From Coenobita brevimanus (lineage: Eukaryota > Arthropoda > Malacostraca > Decapoda > Coenobitidae), in contig CM064670.1 in NCBI GenBank assembly GCA_032717465.1, forward strand, positions 20,525,637 to 20,589,636: DNA of 64,000 nucleotides. Direction: 5' to 3'. Made by a program: the position numbers and the translations under genes. Under the pieces are notes generated by a model, which worked only from the letters and a program-made list of their open reading frames with translations, ran no database searches and was not told where the DNA came from. Each line of letters starts with the position of its first letter. Position 1 is the first letter of the stretch. Below are positions 1 through 9,680 of this stretch, piece after piece.

Positions 1-498
1 TATCTGCATCATCCTGGCCCCCAATCAAGGCTGCATCTAATATTCTGGATTCGAAACATTGGTCTTAGGCCGAAGAAAATAGTCTGGCGAAAACAAGAAG
101 TATTTAAGATTATGGTTTCCTTTGCCTAACTTGCAGCAGCATGGGTCAGGAGTGAACAGGTGAGAAAGCTGAGCTGAGCTAGGTTAGATTATGTTAAGTT
201 CGGTTAGGTAAGGACAGGTAAGACTAGGTTAGGTTAGGATTAGTTAGGTTAGGCTACGTAAGAAAATGTTAGATTTAGTAAGAATGGGGTGGTCTTGATT
301 AAGTTAGGTAGAGATAGGTTATATTAGCTTAAGTTAGACTAGGTTAAACTAGGTAAGAACAAGATAGGTCAGGGTAGGATAGAATAGGCTAGGCTACATA
401 AAGCAGGATGGGCTAGGTTAGATTAGGTTCTTTAGGTTTGGCTAGATCAGGATAAGTTCGGTTAGTTTATCCCCTCCCCCCTCTGTTTTGTAGCCTAC
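1..498. repeat. Intron 3 sequence with degenerate TTAGG/GGTTA repeats
   Basis: From about 170 to 440 the plus strand is a degenerate array of GGTTA/TTAGG-like words such as AGGTTAGGTTAGG, mixed with AGGTAAG variants. TTAGG is the usual arthropod telomere unit, so this is either an interstitial telomere-like tract or an independent short-period satellite. It lies just downstream of the exon ending at 499 on the minus strand, so it is intronic to that gene. Positions 1-170 look unique and I found no convincing further exon there. Confidence 0.6.
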
Positions 499-633
499 CT
501 CTGAGCCATTAAGGTGCAGACTGAATGGCTTGCTGATGTCCTCATTCTCAATGGGATGGTATTCGATAGGTACTGGGGCGCTGAGATCACAGTGCAGCTC
601 GTCGTGGAAATCCCCCATCTCGACGTTGCTCAT
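499..633 (-). CDS. Exon 3 of a vitellogenin/clottable-protein-like large lipid transfer protein gene
   Basis: This is a 135-nt coding exon on the minus strand, 45 codons, phase 0 at both ends. It is preceded by an acceptor (ACTCCGATAG) and followed by a donor (GAG|GTAGGC at 498-497). The encoded segment contains YHPIENEDISKPFSLHLNG. This fits the stretch of lipoprotein N-terminal (LPD_N) domains where a short charged loop leads to a PF..(D/N)G motif. It continues exon 2 (967-1124) in frame. The first codon is ATG but is internal: the protein starts in exon 1 at 10,972. Later exons would lie before position 1. The family is inferred from motif spacing only; whether it is clottable protein, vitellogenin or a lipophorin-like member cannot be settled from 112 residues. 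Confidence 0.72.
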
Positions 634-717
634 CTATCGGAGTAACATTAGTCAAACACATTATAGCCAGTTGCTGCCCCTTTATTACCTCCCACCAATA
701 CAGGATACTGAACAAAA

Positions 718-940
718 CAGGGTCACACTGCACAATATAGGGTGACACTGCACACACTCCAGTACCATCAACTGCTCATACTAAGGTCACATTATCCATA
801 GTATGGTCACATTACACATACCAGGGTCATGCTGCACACACTGGAGTCGCACTACATACAATAGGGTCACATTCAACAAGCACTTCGTTCATACTGCACA
901 AACACTAGGGTCACACTGCACATTTCCAAGTCACATTGCA
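718..940. repeat. Intron 2 minisatellite, GGTCACACTGCACA-type
   Basis: The 333-nt intron between exons 3 and 2 (634-966) is mostly a degenerate tandem repeat built on AGGGTCACACTGCACA. Copies or half-copies start near 719, 738, 783, 804, 822, 865 and 907, with irregular spacing of roughly 20-40 bases. It begins downstream of a clean donor (CAG|GTACCC at 966-965). Confidence 0.7.
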
Positions 941-966
941 TTTTTATGAATATGGAAAAGGGGTAC

Positions 967-1124
967 CTGAAAGATAACTATGTCTCCCTCCGTGACCTGC
1001 ATGGTGAGGTCAGCCTGCAATCCAATTGCCGAGTACTGCTGCTTGAGGGACGGCAGCCCCGCCACTACACGACTGCTGTAGCGGAACTGGTACTCCACTC
1101 CACTTGTGAACCCCTCCACCAAGC
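967..1124 (-). CDS. Exon 2 of the large lipid transfer protein gene (start of LPD_N domain)
   Basis: This is a 158-nt coding exon on the minus strand. A pyrimidine-rich acceptor (CTCTCCCTCTGTAG) precedes it and a CAG|GTACCC donor follows. It starts in phase 1: the final G of exon 1 plus its first two bases make a glycine codon. It ends in phase 0 and joins exon 3. The product begins LVEGFTSGVEYQFRYSSRV and continues with GLPSLKQQYSAIGLQADL. This pattern (aromatic Y.Y/F.YS..V..GLP.L..QYS.IG) is the opening beta-strand motif of the vitellogenin/apolipoprotein B/clottable-protein LPD_N domain, which binds and loads lipid in secreted lipoproteins. Crustacean clottable proteins and vitellogenins both belong to this family. 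The exon boundaries are well supported; the subfamily is inferred. Confidence 0.78.
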
Positions 1125-1210
1125 CTACAGAGGGAGAGAGTAAGAGAGAGTCAGAGTGTGTGAAGGTAAGAGAGAGGCACCATTGCCCCAAACCACTTGG
1201 GAACCCCTCC

Positions 1211-1213
<3 letters not shown>

Positions 1214-1251
<38 letters not shown>
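1214..1251. repeat. (CA)n microsatellite in intron 1
   Basis: An uninterrupted CA run of about 38 bases lies directly before the 5' end of the CR1-like LINE. The Cys-Val ORF reading across it on the minus strand is an artefact. Confidence 0.9.
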
Positions 1252-1254
<3 letters not shown>

Positions 1255-1303
1255 AGATGAGCTGTCAGCTGAGATAGGTTAACTTAAAAGGAAGATTAGT
1301 GAA

Positions 1304-1875
1304 ATGGCAAGCACAGTTGTCAACCATGAGAATATTATGGATGAGTTCAGAAATGATACAGAGACAATTAGGCAAGCAAGTAGTCTGATAGATCAGAGCA
1401 GTGATACTGAGGAGAAGATAACCCAGGTGAATGAAGCAATTGAAAGTTACAAAAATGATTTGGAAACTATGTATGCTGAAATGGTGAAAGTAAAGAAAGA
1501 CTTAGAAACAAGAGTCGAAAAAAAATATATATTAAAATGTGAAAAAAGTATCCAAAACAACCCAAAATTAGTCAAAGATTCAGCAGATATCAACAAATCT
1601 ATAGTAATCACTGATATAGAGGAGGAAGAAAAAAAAAAAAGATTTCAGAGACAATACAGGGATGACAAATAATGAGCATATTGAAGGCAGTATCAGAGGA
1701 AATCTGTAATAAAGACATGGAGGAACACAAAAGGCTAGGGATATATGAGAGAAGTAAGTCAAGGCCCCTGAAAATAGCCCTTGAGAGTGTGAACACTGTG
1801 GAGGAGATACTAAAAAATGCAGACTTATGCAAAAAAAAAAAAAAAAAAAAAAGGAATTTAAAAATGGATGGATAA
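1304..1875 (+). pseudogene. CR1-like LINE ORF1 remnant (coiled coil)
   Basis: Two open stretches, 1304-1672 and 1672-1875, overlap by one base in different frames and together form the ORF1 remnant. The first part is Lys/Glu-rich and heptad-like (EEKITQVNEAIESYKND), which suggests a coiled coil. The second part (EEHKRLGIYERSKSRPLKIA) resembles the RNA-binding C-terminal half of CR1 ORF1 proteins. It breaks off in a run of about 22 adenines near 1830-1852. ORF1 products of this class bind the element RNA. This is clearly non-functional. Confidence 0.55.
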
Positions 1876-2011
1876 AAAAGATGCCTAACTCATGAGGAAT
1901 TGGGATTACTAAAAGTAAAGAGGGAGGAGGCAAAAACAAAGAACGAGGGAAGATCAGAGAAAGAAAAGAGTACATTTTTTTTTACAAAGTAATTGGATTC
2001 CAGGTATAAAA

Positions 2012-2718
2012 GTGGTACATAACCAGAAGGGAATAAAAAGAAGGAAGGTAGTAGACCCAAGTTATGACAAGTATGTAAACAAGATGATTAAGCTGATGTA
2101 CTCAAATGTAGATGGACTGGTATCTAAATTATTAAAGATGAAAGATTATATAAAAGAAAAGGAACCATATATTACTTGCCTACCTGAAAAAAAAAAAATA
2201 ATAATACCATGGATATCAAACGATACCCTGAACTTAGAGGAATACAGTATATGGAGAAGAGATAAGGACTTAAACAAAAGAGGAGGAGTTATAATATTAA
2301 CAAAGAAAAATCCACAAGACAAAGAAATAGAACTAGATATACCCTCACAAGTAGAACTGATTGCAGTAGAGATTAATACATCCGAAGGGGAAGTAATTGT
2401 GACAAATTTATAGCCTACATGCTACCCAGATCAAACACTTGGGAAAAAGGCGAATATGAAGACATGGCAGAGAGTACAATTCAGAGTTTAAGAGCATTAC
2501 TACATAGAATGGAGGAGAAATCTGAAAGAATTATATTAACTGGATATTTCAGTACAAATATAAATTGGAATACTCTAGATATAAAAAGCCAAGGAAAGCT
2601 GTTGGTGTCCAAAAGCTCCTGGATCTTGTGCAGAGTTTTTCCTAACACAACATGTAAAGGAAAAGACCAGAAAAGGAGGACTTGGTGTATCATCAGCACT
2701 AGATCTTATATTCCGTAG
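2012..2718 (+). pseudogene. CR1-like LINE endonuclease domain remnant
   Basis: Two segments, 2012-2413 and 2419-2718, carry the remains of an exonuclease-endonuclease-phosphatase domain. This is the enzyme that nicks target DNA for target-primed reverse transcription. Landmarks are LMYSNVDGLVSKL (start of the domain), KEKEPYITCLPE where a Thr-Glu catalytic motif would normally sit, GGVIILTKK, and GYFSTNINWN where GDFN is expected. The catalytic Asp of GDFN is replaced by Tyr, and an in-frame stop at 2411 splits the domain. It is inactive. Confidence 0.65.
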
Positions 2719-3067
2719 GCAAGAAAATGATATTGACAATATAATGTATCACCCTCCATTCAGCAAAAGCAACCATGCTGTATTAAACTGCAACTTCAGG
2801 ATTACGTATGACATAGTTAACAGTAATGAAACTTACAAAAAAGCCTAAACTACAAAAAAGGCAACTACCATGACCTAAAGAAGTATTTCTTAGAATAGAT
2901 TGGGAAAAGGAACTTAGAGGACAAGATTTAAATGTTATATATAGAAAGTTCTGTGAACTTTATGAAATAGGAGCCCCAAATTACATCCCACAGCACAGAG
3001 AAGCAGAAATGAAAATAAAGAAATGGTTTAATATAGAATGTATAAATAATCAAAAGAAAAAGGTGAC

Positions 3068-3583
3068 TTGTGGAATAGATACGAAAGACACAATAGTAAG
3101 AGGGCATATAATAACTATAAACAGGCAAGAAACGATTATACAGAAATAAGGAGAGAAGCCCAAAGACAATCTGAGGAAGGCATTATAAATAAAAGTTGTG
3201 ATCAACCGAAGCTATTTTACAGCAACATCCAATGCAAAACCCAAGTAAAGGATAAAATACAATCCAATATGGACGAAGGGATCATCAAAACACAAGAGAA
3301 AGATGTTTGTGAAGCACTAAATAAAAATTTCCAATCAGTTTTTACAGAAGAAAATAATCTTGAGAGAGATGATATGGAACATGCATGCCCACACATATTA
3401 CCAGATATACAAACAGCAGAAAAAGAAATACAGGAGGAGTTAAGTAAATTAAACAGACGAAAAGCAAATGGTCCTGACGAAATTTCAGGTTGGGTGCTAC
3501 ATGAACGTGCAAAGGAGTTAAGTAGACCAATATATTTAATATTCAAGGAATCCTTGGGTCAAGGTAAACTACCTGATATTTGA
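3068..3583 (+). pseudogene. CR1-like LINE pre-RT region and first RT motifs
   Basis: An open stretch of 171 codons. It runs from a basic connector (RAYNNYKQARNDYTEIRREA) to the first RT landmarks: LNRRKANGPDEISGWVL, equivalent to the K..G.D.I motif, followed by a short lead to SLGQGKLPDI. It stops at 3581-3583, where the usual W codon has become TGA. The rest of the RT continues after a short insertion, so this is a broken pol ORF. Confidence 0.65.
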
Positions 3584-3636
3584 AGAAAGTAAACAGTGTT
3601 CCCCTATTCAAGAAAAGGAATAGACAAAATCCACTT

Positions 3637-3737
3637 GAATTTGGCTCTCTCCTGTATTTTGTTTTTCTCTTGGAAGGAACAATAATTGCAGGCTCGCGGC
3701 CTTTGGTTCCTTCTTCTTCTCATTAAGAAAAAAAAAA
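3637..3737 (+). mobile_element. Short A-tailed insertion (SINE-like) inside the LINE RT
   Basis: About 101 bases interrupt the RT coding sequence between the codons for NPL and NYRP. The insert ends in an A-run (3728-3738), and ACTT occurs at both edges (3633-3636 and 3738-3741), consistent with a short target duplication. It contains an inverted repeat, GGAAGGAAC paired with GGTTCCTTC, around 3672-3712. The size and A-tail suggest a short retroposed RNA. No tRNA-like box is evident. Confidence 0.5.
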
Positions 3738-3742
3738 ACTTA

Positions 3743-5054
3743 ACTACCGACCAGCATCGCTAACCAGTGTTGTAAGATACTGGTAAAGCTGAAAAAAAAA
3801 AGTTTGGGTAAACCATCTAGATTCTAGAAGAACACAGTATGATAACAGAAAGGCAGTTTGGTTTCAGAAAGGGAAAATCATGTGTTACTAATCTATTAAG
3901 CTACTATGACAGATATACGAAAAGTTTGCAGAAAAATTACAGAAAAGAGAAGGATGGGTGGACAGTATCTATTTAGATTTCAAGAAAGTATTTGGCAGAG
4001 TACCGCACCAAAGACTTTTATGGAAACTGTACCATCGAGGAGGAATCCGAAGCAAACTGTACTGTTGGATGCAGGATTTTCTTAGAAAAAGTGAAATGAG
4101 AACGGTACTAAGGGGAAATTATCATGGAGGATGTGACTAGCAGAGTTCCACAGGGCTCAATGCTGGCACCAGTTATGTTTTTAGTGTATATAAATGACAT
4201 AGATGGTAACACTGAAAATGAAAGCTATCTAAATATGTTTGCTGATGATGCAAAAATACAAAAGGAAAATTGCTAGCACACAGACTCTTGTAGAGAGCTA
4301 CAAGAAGAATTAAATAAATTTCATGAATGGAGTAATAAATGGCAAATAGAATTCAATGTGGACAAGTGTCCTGTAACTAAGTTTGGTAAAAGTAGAAAAG
4401 ACCAGATTGGGATTATAATTTAGGAAGCAAAACCATACACATATTAGAAAGAGAGAAGGACCTAGGTGTGATTATCAATAACAGACTATCTCCGGCTGAC
4501 CACATCAGTGAGAAGGTAAGGAACATGTATACACTGCTTGCAAATATGAGAATAGTATTCACATACATAAATGAAGACATGCTAAGAAAGATAATGTCAT
4601 TCTTCAGACCAACCCTGCAGTACGCAGCAGTAGTCTGAAATCCTCATCTCAAGAAACACATAGATAAGGCTGAAAAAGTTCATTGGGCAGCTACAAGATG
4701 GGTACCTAGCTTAAGAGATCTAAGCTACGAAGAAAGACTAGAAAAACAGAATCTGCCAACATTACAGGAGAGAAAGAAAAGAGGAGACATGATCATGCTA
4801 TATAAATGAATATCAGAGAAGGGAATATAGACATTAATGAGTATATAACCTATGGCGAAGCAGCAGCAAGAGGACACTGCAAAAAACTGCATAAAAAGAG
4901 AGGTGACAATGACGTAAGGAAATTTAGTTTCCCAAATAGGGCAATTAGTCAGCAGAATGCACTACCGAATGAAATAATGTGTGCCAAAATAATTAATAAA
5001 TTTAAGGATATGCATGATAAAAATGGTTTAATACACGGGACAGTACAAGCTTGA
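3743..5054 (+). pseudogene. CR1-like LINE reverse transcriptase remnant
   Basis: The remaining RT core and C-terminus, in several frames. Recognisable pieces are a QFGFRKGKS-like stretch near 3856, VDSIYLDFKKVFGRVPHQRL (about 3957), TSRVPQGSMLAPVMFLVYIND (about 4135, shown here to its 20-residue limit), the catalytic FADDAKI near 4238, and DLSYEERLEKQNLPTLQERK near 4720. The C-terminal 82-codon ORF (4806-5054) ends the element. It would copy element RNA at the nicked target. Multiple stops and frameshifts make it inactive. Confidence 0.72.
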
Positions 5055-5110
5055 CTCATTCCTGTAAAGATACAATTAGGTAAGAACACACACACGCACG
5101 CACACATTCA

Positions 5111-5489
5111 GAGAGAGAGAAAAAAAGGAGAGACACTCTACCCTACCTGAGAACCCATTCATCACACCCAGAGAGAGTGGGGGGAGGGGGGAAGTTAATG
5201 AGAAGGAATAATTTTATCAAGTACATAAAGACACGTCTGTCAGATTTATACACTCTCGTGTATGTGGAGGAGAGATGGACGGTGGAGGAAAGGAGGGAGG
5301 GACAGCAATCCTTTTTACACACACAGTTTGTCCACTATACTTGGCCTAATATTGCCATTTCTCCATCCTGAATGCTGAGCTTTAACAAGAAAGCAACACA
5401 CTGGTCGAAGTCCCCCACCCATGAAGCCTGGATAAATCACAATGGAACCATCCTCAGCATGAGGGAGCAGAGAGACAAGCTGACTATCA
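5111..5489. other. Intronic spacer, purine-rich, no gene recognised
   Basis: Contains short GA-rich runs (5111-5130, 5171-5192, 5275-5300) and otherwise unremarkable intron sequence. Small ORFs at 5177-5371 and 5372-5566 show no recognisable family signature; the second runs into a LINE remnant at its end. Confidence 0.5.
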
Positions 5490-5990
5490 ATAAACTAGTA
5501 AGGATGAAAGGTTACAGACTCTGTAAAAGCAGTGGTAAGGAAATGAGGAAGTCAGTATGGAAGTAAAAAAGTCGCTGCATGACGGTATTATTACCTCCGC
5601 TTTTACGTAAGGAATTGAAGCTTGGACCCTGTTGGTAGATCACAAGTCAAGGGTGAGAGCAGTGGAGAGACAGACACAAATATGGAAGTGAAGGAGACTT
5701 GCGGTGTTTATATGAATGTGGCTGAAAGGGATTAAATAAATGTTCTGAGATGGTTTGGCCATGTGGGAGAGGATGGAAAATGAAAGACTGACTAGGGTAA
5801 TGTATGTTAGGTGGACGGGGGAATGGAAAGGCAGACCGAAGATCAAATGGAGGGATAGTGTGGAGAGGGAGGTGAGAGTTGGTGAAAAGGCAGCTTGATG
5901 GCGGAGGACATGGCGATGCCCCTCACGAGATTACGATGTCTAGCTATAGATAGATAGACAGACAGACGACAGATGGATAGAGAGACAAAA
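5490..5990 (+). mobile_element. 5'-truncated, decayed RTE-like LINE 3' end
   Basis: This segment matches, with many indels, the C-terminal coding end of the LINE B type element seen at 33,759-35,796. Recognisable shared blocks include ATGAGGAAGTCAGTATGGAAG, GCTGCATGACGG, AAGCTTGGACC, TGGTTTGGCCATGTGG and ATGAAAGACTGACTA. It ends in a GATA/CAGA tail (about 5941-5990), as expected for RTE-type elements that end in short microsatellites. No open frame remains. Confidence 0.7.
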
Positions 5991-6059
5991 TAATAACTGC
6001 AACCTTCAAAACCAAGCAATCATTTTAAAAATGGAAAGTCAAATGTGATACACATATAT

Positions 6060-7080
6060 CCTCTAATTCACCTCACTAAAGTCCAGCAAATACTCAAAAA
6101 TGCAAAAGGTCCAAAGCAGCAGGACCAGATATGATCACAAGCATCCAATTAAAATGCCTCGGCCCCATAACTATTAAGAGCCTCACCTAAATGTTCAACT
6201 TTTTATGAACTAACATCCAAATCCTTGATATCTGGAGGCAAACAGTCGTTATTCCTACACTCAAGCCAGAAAAACCACCCAACCACCCATCACTGCACAG
6301 GCCAACGTCTGTTATGCACACCCACTAAGATTATGGAAAAGCTAATTCTAAACAACATCACCCATCCTCATACCTCTGTCTAATTCCCAACACTGACTTT
6401 GATCCCAGCACTTAACCACTACACACCTTTCTCAGTTGAATCATCACATCCTGGATAGTTTCAACAAGGAAAAAACTACAACCCACATTAGTAGGAGCAG
6501 ACATGTTCAATGCTTTCAATAAAACAACAGTACATATCATCATAAACAGACTCTCAAGCACAAATATGGAAGGCAATGACAAGTAGCAGCTAACCAAGTT
6601 CCTCGTAGTCATACAGACCCACGTACTCATCCAAAACCACAGATCCTAACTCATAATACTTACCAATGGTGTCCCACAGTGTACAGTTCATTTACCTTCA
6701 CGTTCAACTTTTTCTACGACTTAAAAATCTCCCTTCTTCAATAAAAATATTGTCCTGTGCTGATGACCTACAAATTGCTTCAGATAATATCAAAGCTCAA
6801 CAAACAGACGACCAGCTCCAACAGTACCTACGAGTATGCTCAATAGAGCACTGGCTTAAGCAAAACAGACTGACTGCTTCAGAAAGCAATTCAACACTCT
6901 CTTTACTGCAAATGAACACGATTCTCAAGCGTACCTTCAGTTCTTCCTCATTAGCCAATCATTCTCACTGCAGAGACATTCCAGTATTCTCGGACTTACT
7001 TTGGATAGACACATTACTTTCTCTCGACATGCAAACAAAATCAGTGGAAGAAGCATACAGAGTGTGTAACACCCGCCCCT
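6060..7080 (+). pseudogene. Remnant of a second LINE reverse transcriptase (Jockey/CR1-type)
   Basis: Translation in shifting frames gives KGPKAAGPD near 6108, WRQTVVIPTLKPEKPPNHPS near 6236, KIMEKLILNNIT near 6332, then NIKI/SIKILSCADDLQIAS around 6740-6787. CADD replaces the catalytic YADD/FADD. The open part is 6666-7082 (138 codons). The order of motifs is that of a non-LTR RT, and the wording resembles jockey-type polymerases common in decapods. It is truncated at the 5' side and broken by stops, so it is a dead copy. It is separate from the CR1-like element upstream. Confidence 0.7.
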
Positions 7081-7640
7081 AAAATCGGTCTAAAAGGTCT
7101 TACCTTTAACCCTATCATGTGCCATTGACCTTTGACTGATTGCTCAGAAAATCAAATTACTTCATTCTTACCTGATCAACCCATCCACCAAATCGAATCA
7201 GACATATTTATGTTCACCTCACCCTGCAACCTATTGTTCTGAAACCTGAGAAATATCATCCACGAGACCCTCCACCATGTTTGATCGGGTGAAATCAAAA
7301 CTGTTAAAGGGCCAAACATTTGACCTTGCCCACGACCTTTACATATATCCGATTGTTCTCAAGACTGATTCGCTTCATCCTTCCCTGCCCTTCAACCCTT
7401 CCACCAGGTGTGGTCAAAATTGGTTCAGAACCGTTTGAAGTGACCTTTCCCTGACCCAAGACACCAAGGGCCCTTTTGGTCAAATATTAACTACCTGTTT
7501 CTCTGGTTCTCAGACATTATGCCAGATTTGATGTAATTTCATCCAATAGTTTTTTTTTTTTTAATAATCTTGCTAACAAACAGACAGAGACAAGCAAATA
7601 AACCAAATGAAGCATATAACTCCCTCGAACTTTCAAGCAC
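7081..7640 (+). repeat. Non-coding LINE/SINE-type tail rich in GACCTTT motifs
   Basis: Non-coding sequence with repeated TGACCTTT/GACCTTG words and an A/T-rich then CAGA-like end (AACAAACAGACAGAGACAAG near 7574). This organisation is typical of 3' untranslated tails of RTE/BovB-like elements and their SINEs. It may be the tail of the preceding LINE remnant or of a separate insertion; no boundary duplications were resolved. Confidence 0.45.
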
Positions 7641-8240
7641 GAATGCAGTAACACAACACCGTCATAAACAGAAGTAAGTTTCATTTGGGCAGATAAGGTA
7701 AAAGTAATAATATCGAGTACCCTGCTTGGTATCAGGCGTCGAACACATGCAAGGCTGGGTACCCCTGCACTCTCTCCGCCCTCCTCCACTTTTCCCTTTT
7801 ATCATACACAGGTGCCCATCTCTCCTCTTTCCCTCTCTCTCTCTCATGGCAAATGTATGTATCAGTTCAAGTTCCCATGTGTTTCGGGGTTCACACGTAT
7901 CAGAAATCAGGGACTTGAGCCATTTTTACGCTTTTAAATCAATTTACCTTCCCATTGAAGCCACATAATTAATTCAGATCATATTAATTAATGAGAGTTC
8001 AACTTTGTTTATAGCTCTTTCAATAACTAATACCACAAACCTTGAGATTAAGGAGCATCATTGACAAAAATGCTTAACAGGGAACAGTAGTGTTTGAAGT
8101 TATGATGCTGCCACACGAACAGTACACTGGCGGTCAGATGTTGTGCCTCATTCCCAGTCACACTATAAATCTCTGCCGAACAAGATGCGGTGCCAAGGGA
8201 TTGAGGAGAGGTAGCTGAGAGGAAAATCAGATGAGCAACA
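7641..8240. other. Intronic spacer, nothing recognised
   Basis: Low-complexity CT-rich patch at about 7785-7845, otherwise unique-looking AT-moderate sequence. No coding, RNA or mobile-element signature was recognised. Confidence 0.4.
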
Positions 8241-8702
8241 ATGGAAGATGCATCTACTACTGCCTGTGACCTATTGAGGGGGGTACATAGCAGACCTCAG
8301 TCTCTGGCGGCCCAGAAGATCAGGGGAACCGTGGTTTGGTTCAATGTCAGGGAGGGGTACGGTTTCAACCGCCAGGATACTGGCACTGATGTTTTCATAC
8401 ACTGCCAGGTTGTCATTGCATCAAACCCTTGGCATCTCCACCGCTCCCTTGTGGACAGTGAGTCGGTGGTGTTTTGTCTCTCTGGGACTCACGAGGGTCC
8501 TGAAGCTCGGGATGTTACTGGACCAGGAGGCGTGGCCGTGCAGGATTCTACCTACGCACGGCGGCATCTCATGGCCCAGGAACACCGGGCCAGGGATCAT
8601 GTGAGTCCTGGGGAGATGAGCACCATCATGGAAATGTGCATCACGATGGTGAAGGCTTTTTGTGGGGGTGACAAGGGGGCTTTTGCTCATTTCTCTCCAT
8701 AA
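8241..8702 (+). pseudogene. Y-box-type cold-shock-domain ORF (retrocopy or retroelement-borne), decayed
   Basis: An intronless 153-codon ORF. Residues about 25-110 match the cold-shock domain of Y-box nucleic-acid-binding proteins: IRGTVVWFNVREGYGF (RNP1 region), DVFIHC (RNP2 region), NPWHLHRSLVDSESVVF, and VTGPGGVAVQDSTYARR. In functional Y-box proteins this fold binds single-stranded RNA or DNA. Here the isoleucine after GYGF is missing, basic residues after NP are changed, and the lead-in and tail look unrelated to Y-box proteins. It lies antisense inside the large first intron of the host gene. It may be a processed pseudogene or an ORF carried by a mobile element. The domain identity is strong; the origin is uncertain. 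Confidence 0.72.
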
Positions 8703-9318
8703 GATCTTTGAGGAGAACAGGCTGCCTCACTTTGTCTTCCCCAGGTGCTTCACCCACGATGTACACTCTGTTCCTTGCCGCCAGGAGCATCAGGCCCAGC
8801 AGCCGCGACCTACTGTCCCCCGCACAACACTGCAGAAAAGGCTGAGGCTGGATGCTCCCCTCAACCGGAAGACAGCAACACCGATCACCATCCCGGGTCC
8901 AGACCTAGTCAAGATTCAGACTGCTACCGAAGTCCACCAACCACCGCCAGTGACCAAGGAGGGGCATGACTCTTCTGACTCCATCTCTATGGCCGAGGAT
9001 GCGTCGACCAGCTCCTTGGCCAAGGAGGTCAATGAGTCCTTCCCTCCTCAGGCAAAAGAGTGCCGCCCATCGTTCCATTCTACCATGGGCACTAAGGATT
9101 TGCTAGTTGTGATCTCCTACCGCCACCTCCTGACACTCAGTGCCCGCACCAGGTCATACCAGCTCGGAGCCACGACTTTCTCTACCTTGTACGATCTGCT
9201 CAGGACAGCCGACCCTGGTCAGGGGATTCTCACGCTTCTGATTGTCAGGGGGAAGGAGGTCTGTCTAGCCAGTCTACGAGCATTTTATTTTATGCTGCCT
9301 CTGCAATTGGCCCCTTAG
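8703..9318 (+). pseudogene. Open stretch following the cold-shock ORF, unknown family
   Basis: A second open frame (8662-9318, 218 codons) overlaps the end of the cold-shock ORF in another frame. It is Pro/Thr/Ser-rich with a low-complexity middle (STSSLAKEVNESFPPQAKEC) and then a more structured tail (DLLVVISYRHLLTLSART). No domain was recognised. The overlap suggests the two were one longer ORF before a frameshift near 8690, so this may be the continuation of the same retroposed gene or element protein. Confidence 0.35.
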
Positions 9319-9379
9319 ACTGACCGTCTCGTTTATGGTGTGTGGGCTGCTGTTCCGTCTTTGGCTCTTTACTTCATTT

Positions 9380-9680
9380 GGCCTAATGCCCCGCATAGTA
9401 AACGATGGCCAGAATGCCAAGAAAAAAATAGGTGCCAAGGCACAGCAAACCCGTCCCAGGCAGTTATTTTGGTACTGACGTATAAGCACAACAGGATATC
9501 TGGTCAAAGATGTCACATACCAAATTTGGAGTAAATCGGGTGAAAATTGACGATTTTGTGCCCATTTGAATTTTTAGTCAAAATTGCACCAGTAGTTTTC
9601 ACGTAAAGCTGTTAACAGACAGACAGACAGACAGACAAACAAGCAAGCAAACAAACAGACAAACCGAGTGAAAATGATAC
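9380..9680 (+). repeat. RTE-type 3' tail ending in (CAGA)n
   Basis: A non-coding segment with ACCAAATTTGGAGTAAATCG and TAGTTTTCACGTAAAGC, followed by (CAGA)n then (CAAA/CAAG)n at 9617-9663. Retroposed RTE/BovB-type elements in invertebrates commonly end this way. It follows the cold-shock ORF on the same strand and could be the tail of the unit that carried it. Confidence 0.5.

Larger units (their letters stand above)
1290..5110 (+). mobile_element. Decayed CR1-like LINE (non-LTR retrotransposon)
   Basis: A nearly full-length but inactive non-LTR element lies antisense to the host gene inside its first intron. In order it has a coiled-coil ORF1 remnant (1304-1875), an apurinic-type endonuclease remnant (2012-2718), a pre-RT region (3068-3583), an RT with a FADD-type motif (about 3743-4800) and a C-terminal tail (4806-5054). 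It ends with CA-rich tracts (CACACACACGCACGCACAC). Frameshifts, stops and a 100-base A-tailed insertion break it. The endonuclease plus RT order, the VPQGS..AP....YINDI and FADDAKI motifs and the RAISQQNALPNEI-type C-terminus fit CR1/Jockey-group LINEs. The family name is an inference. Confidence 0.8.

Noticed and set aside
1..170. Possible exon 4 of the lipid transfer protein gene on the minus strand
   Set aside because: A TTCGCCAG acceptor-like site exists near 78-95, but the downstream reading frames show no LPD_N-like residues and no matching donor.
8421..8690. Minus-strand ORF of 89 codons opposite the cold-shock domain
   Set aside because: Antisense shadow; the plus strand has the recognisable domain.
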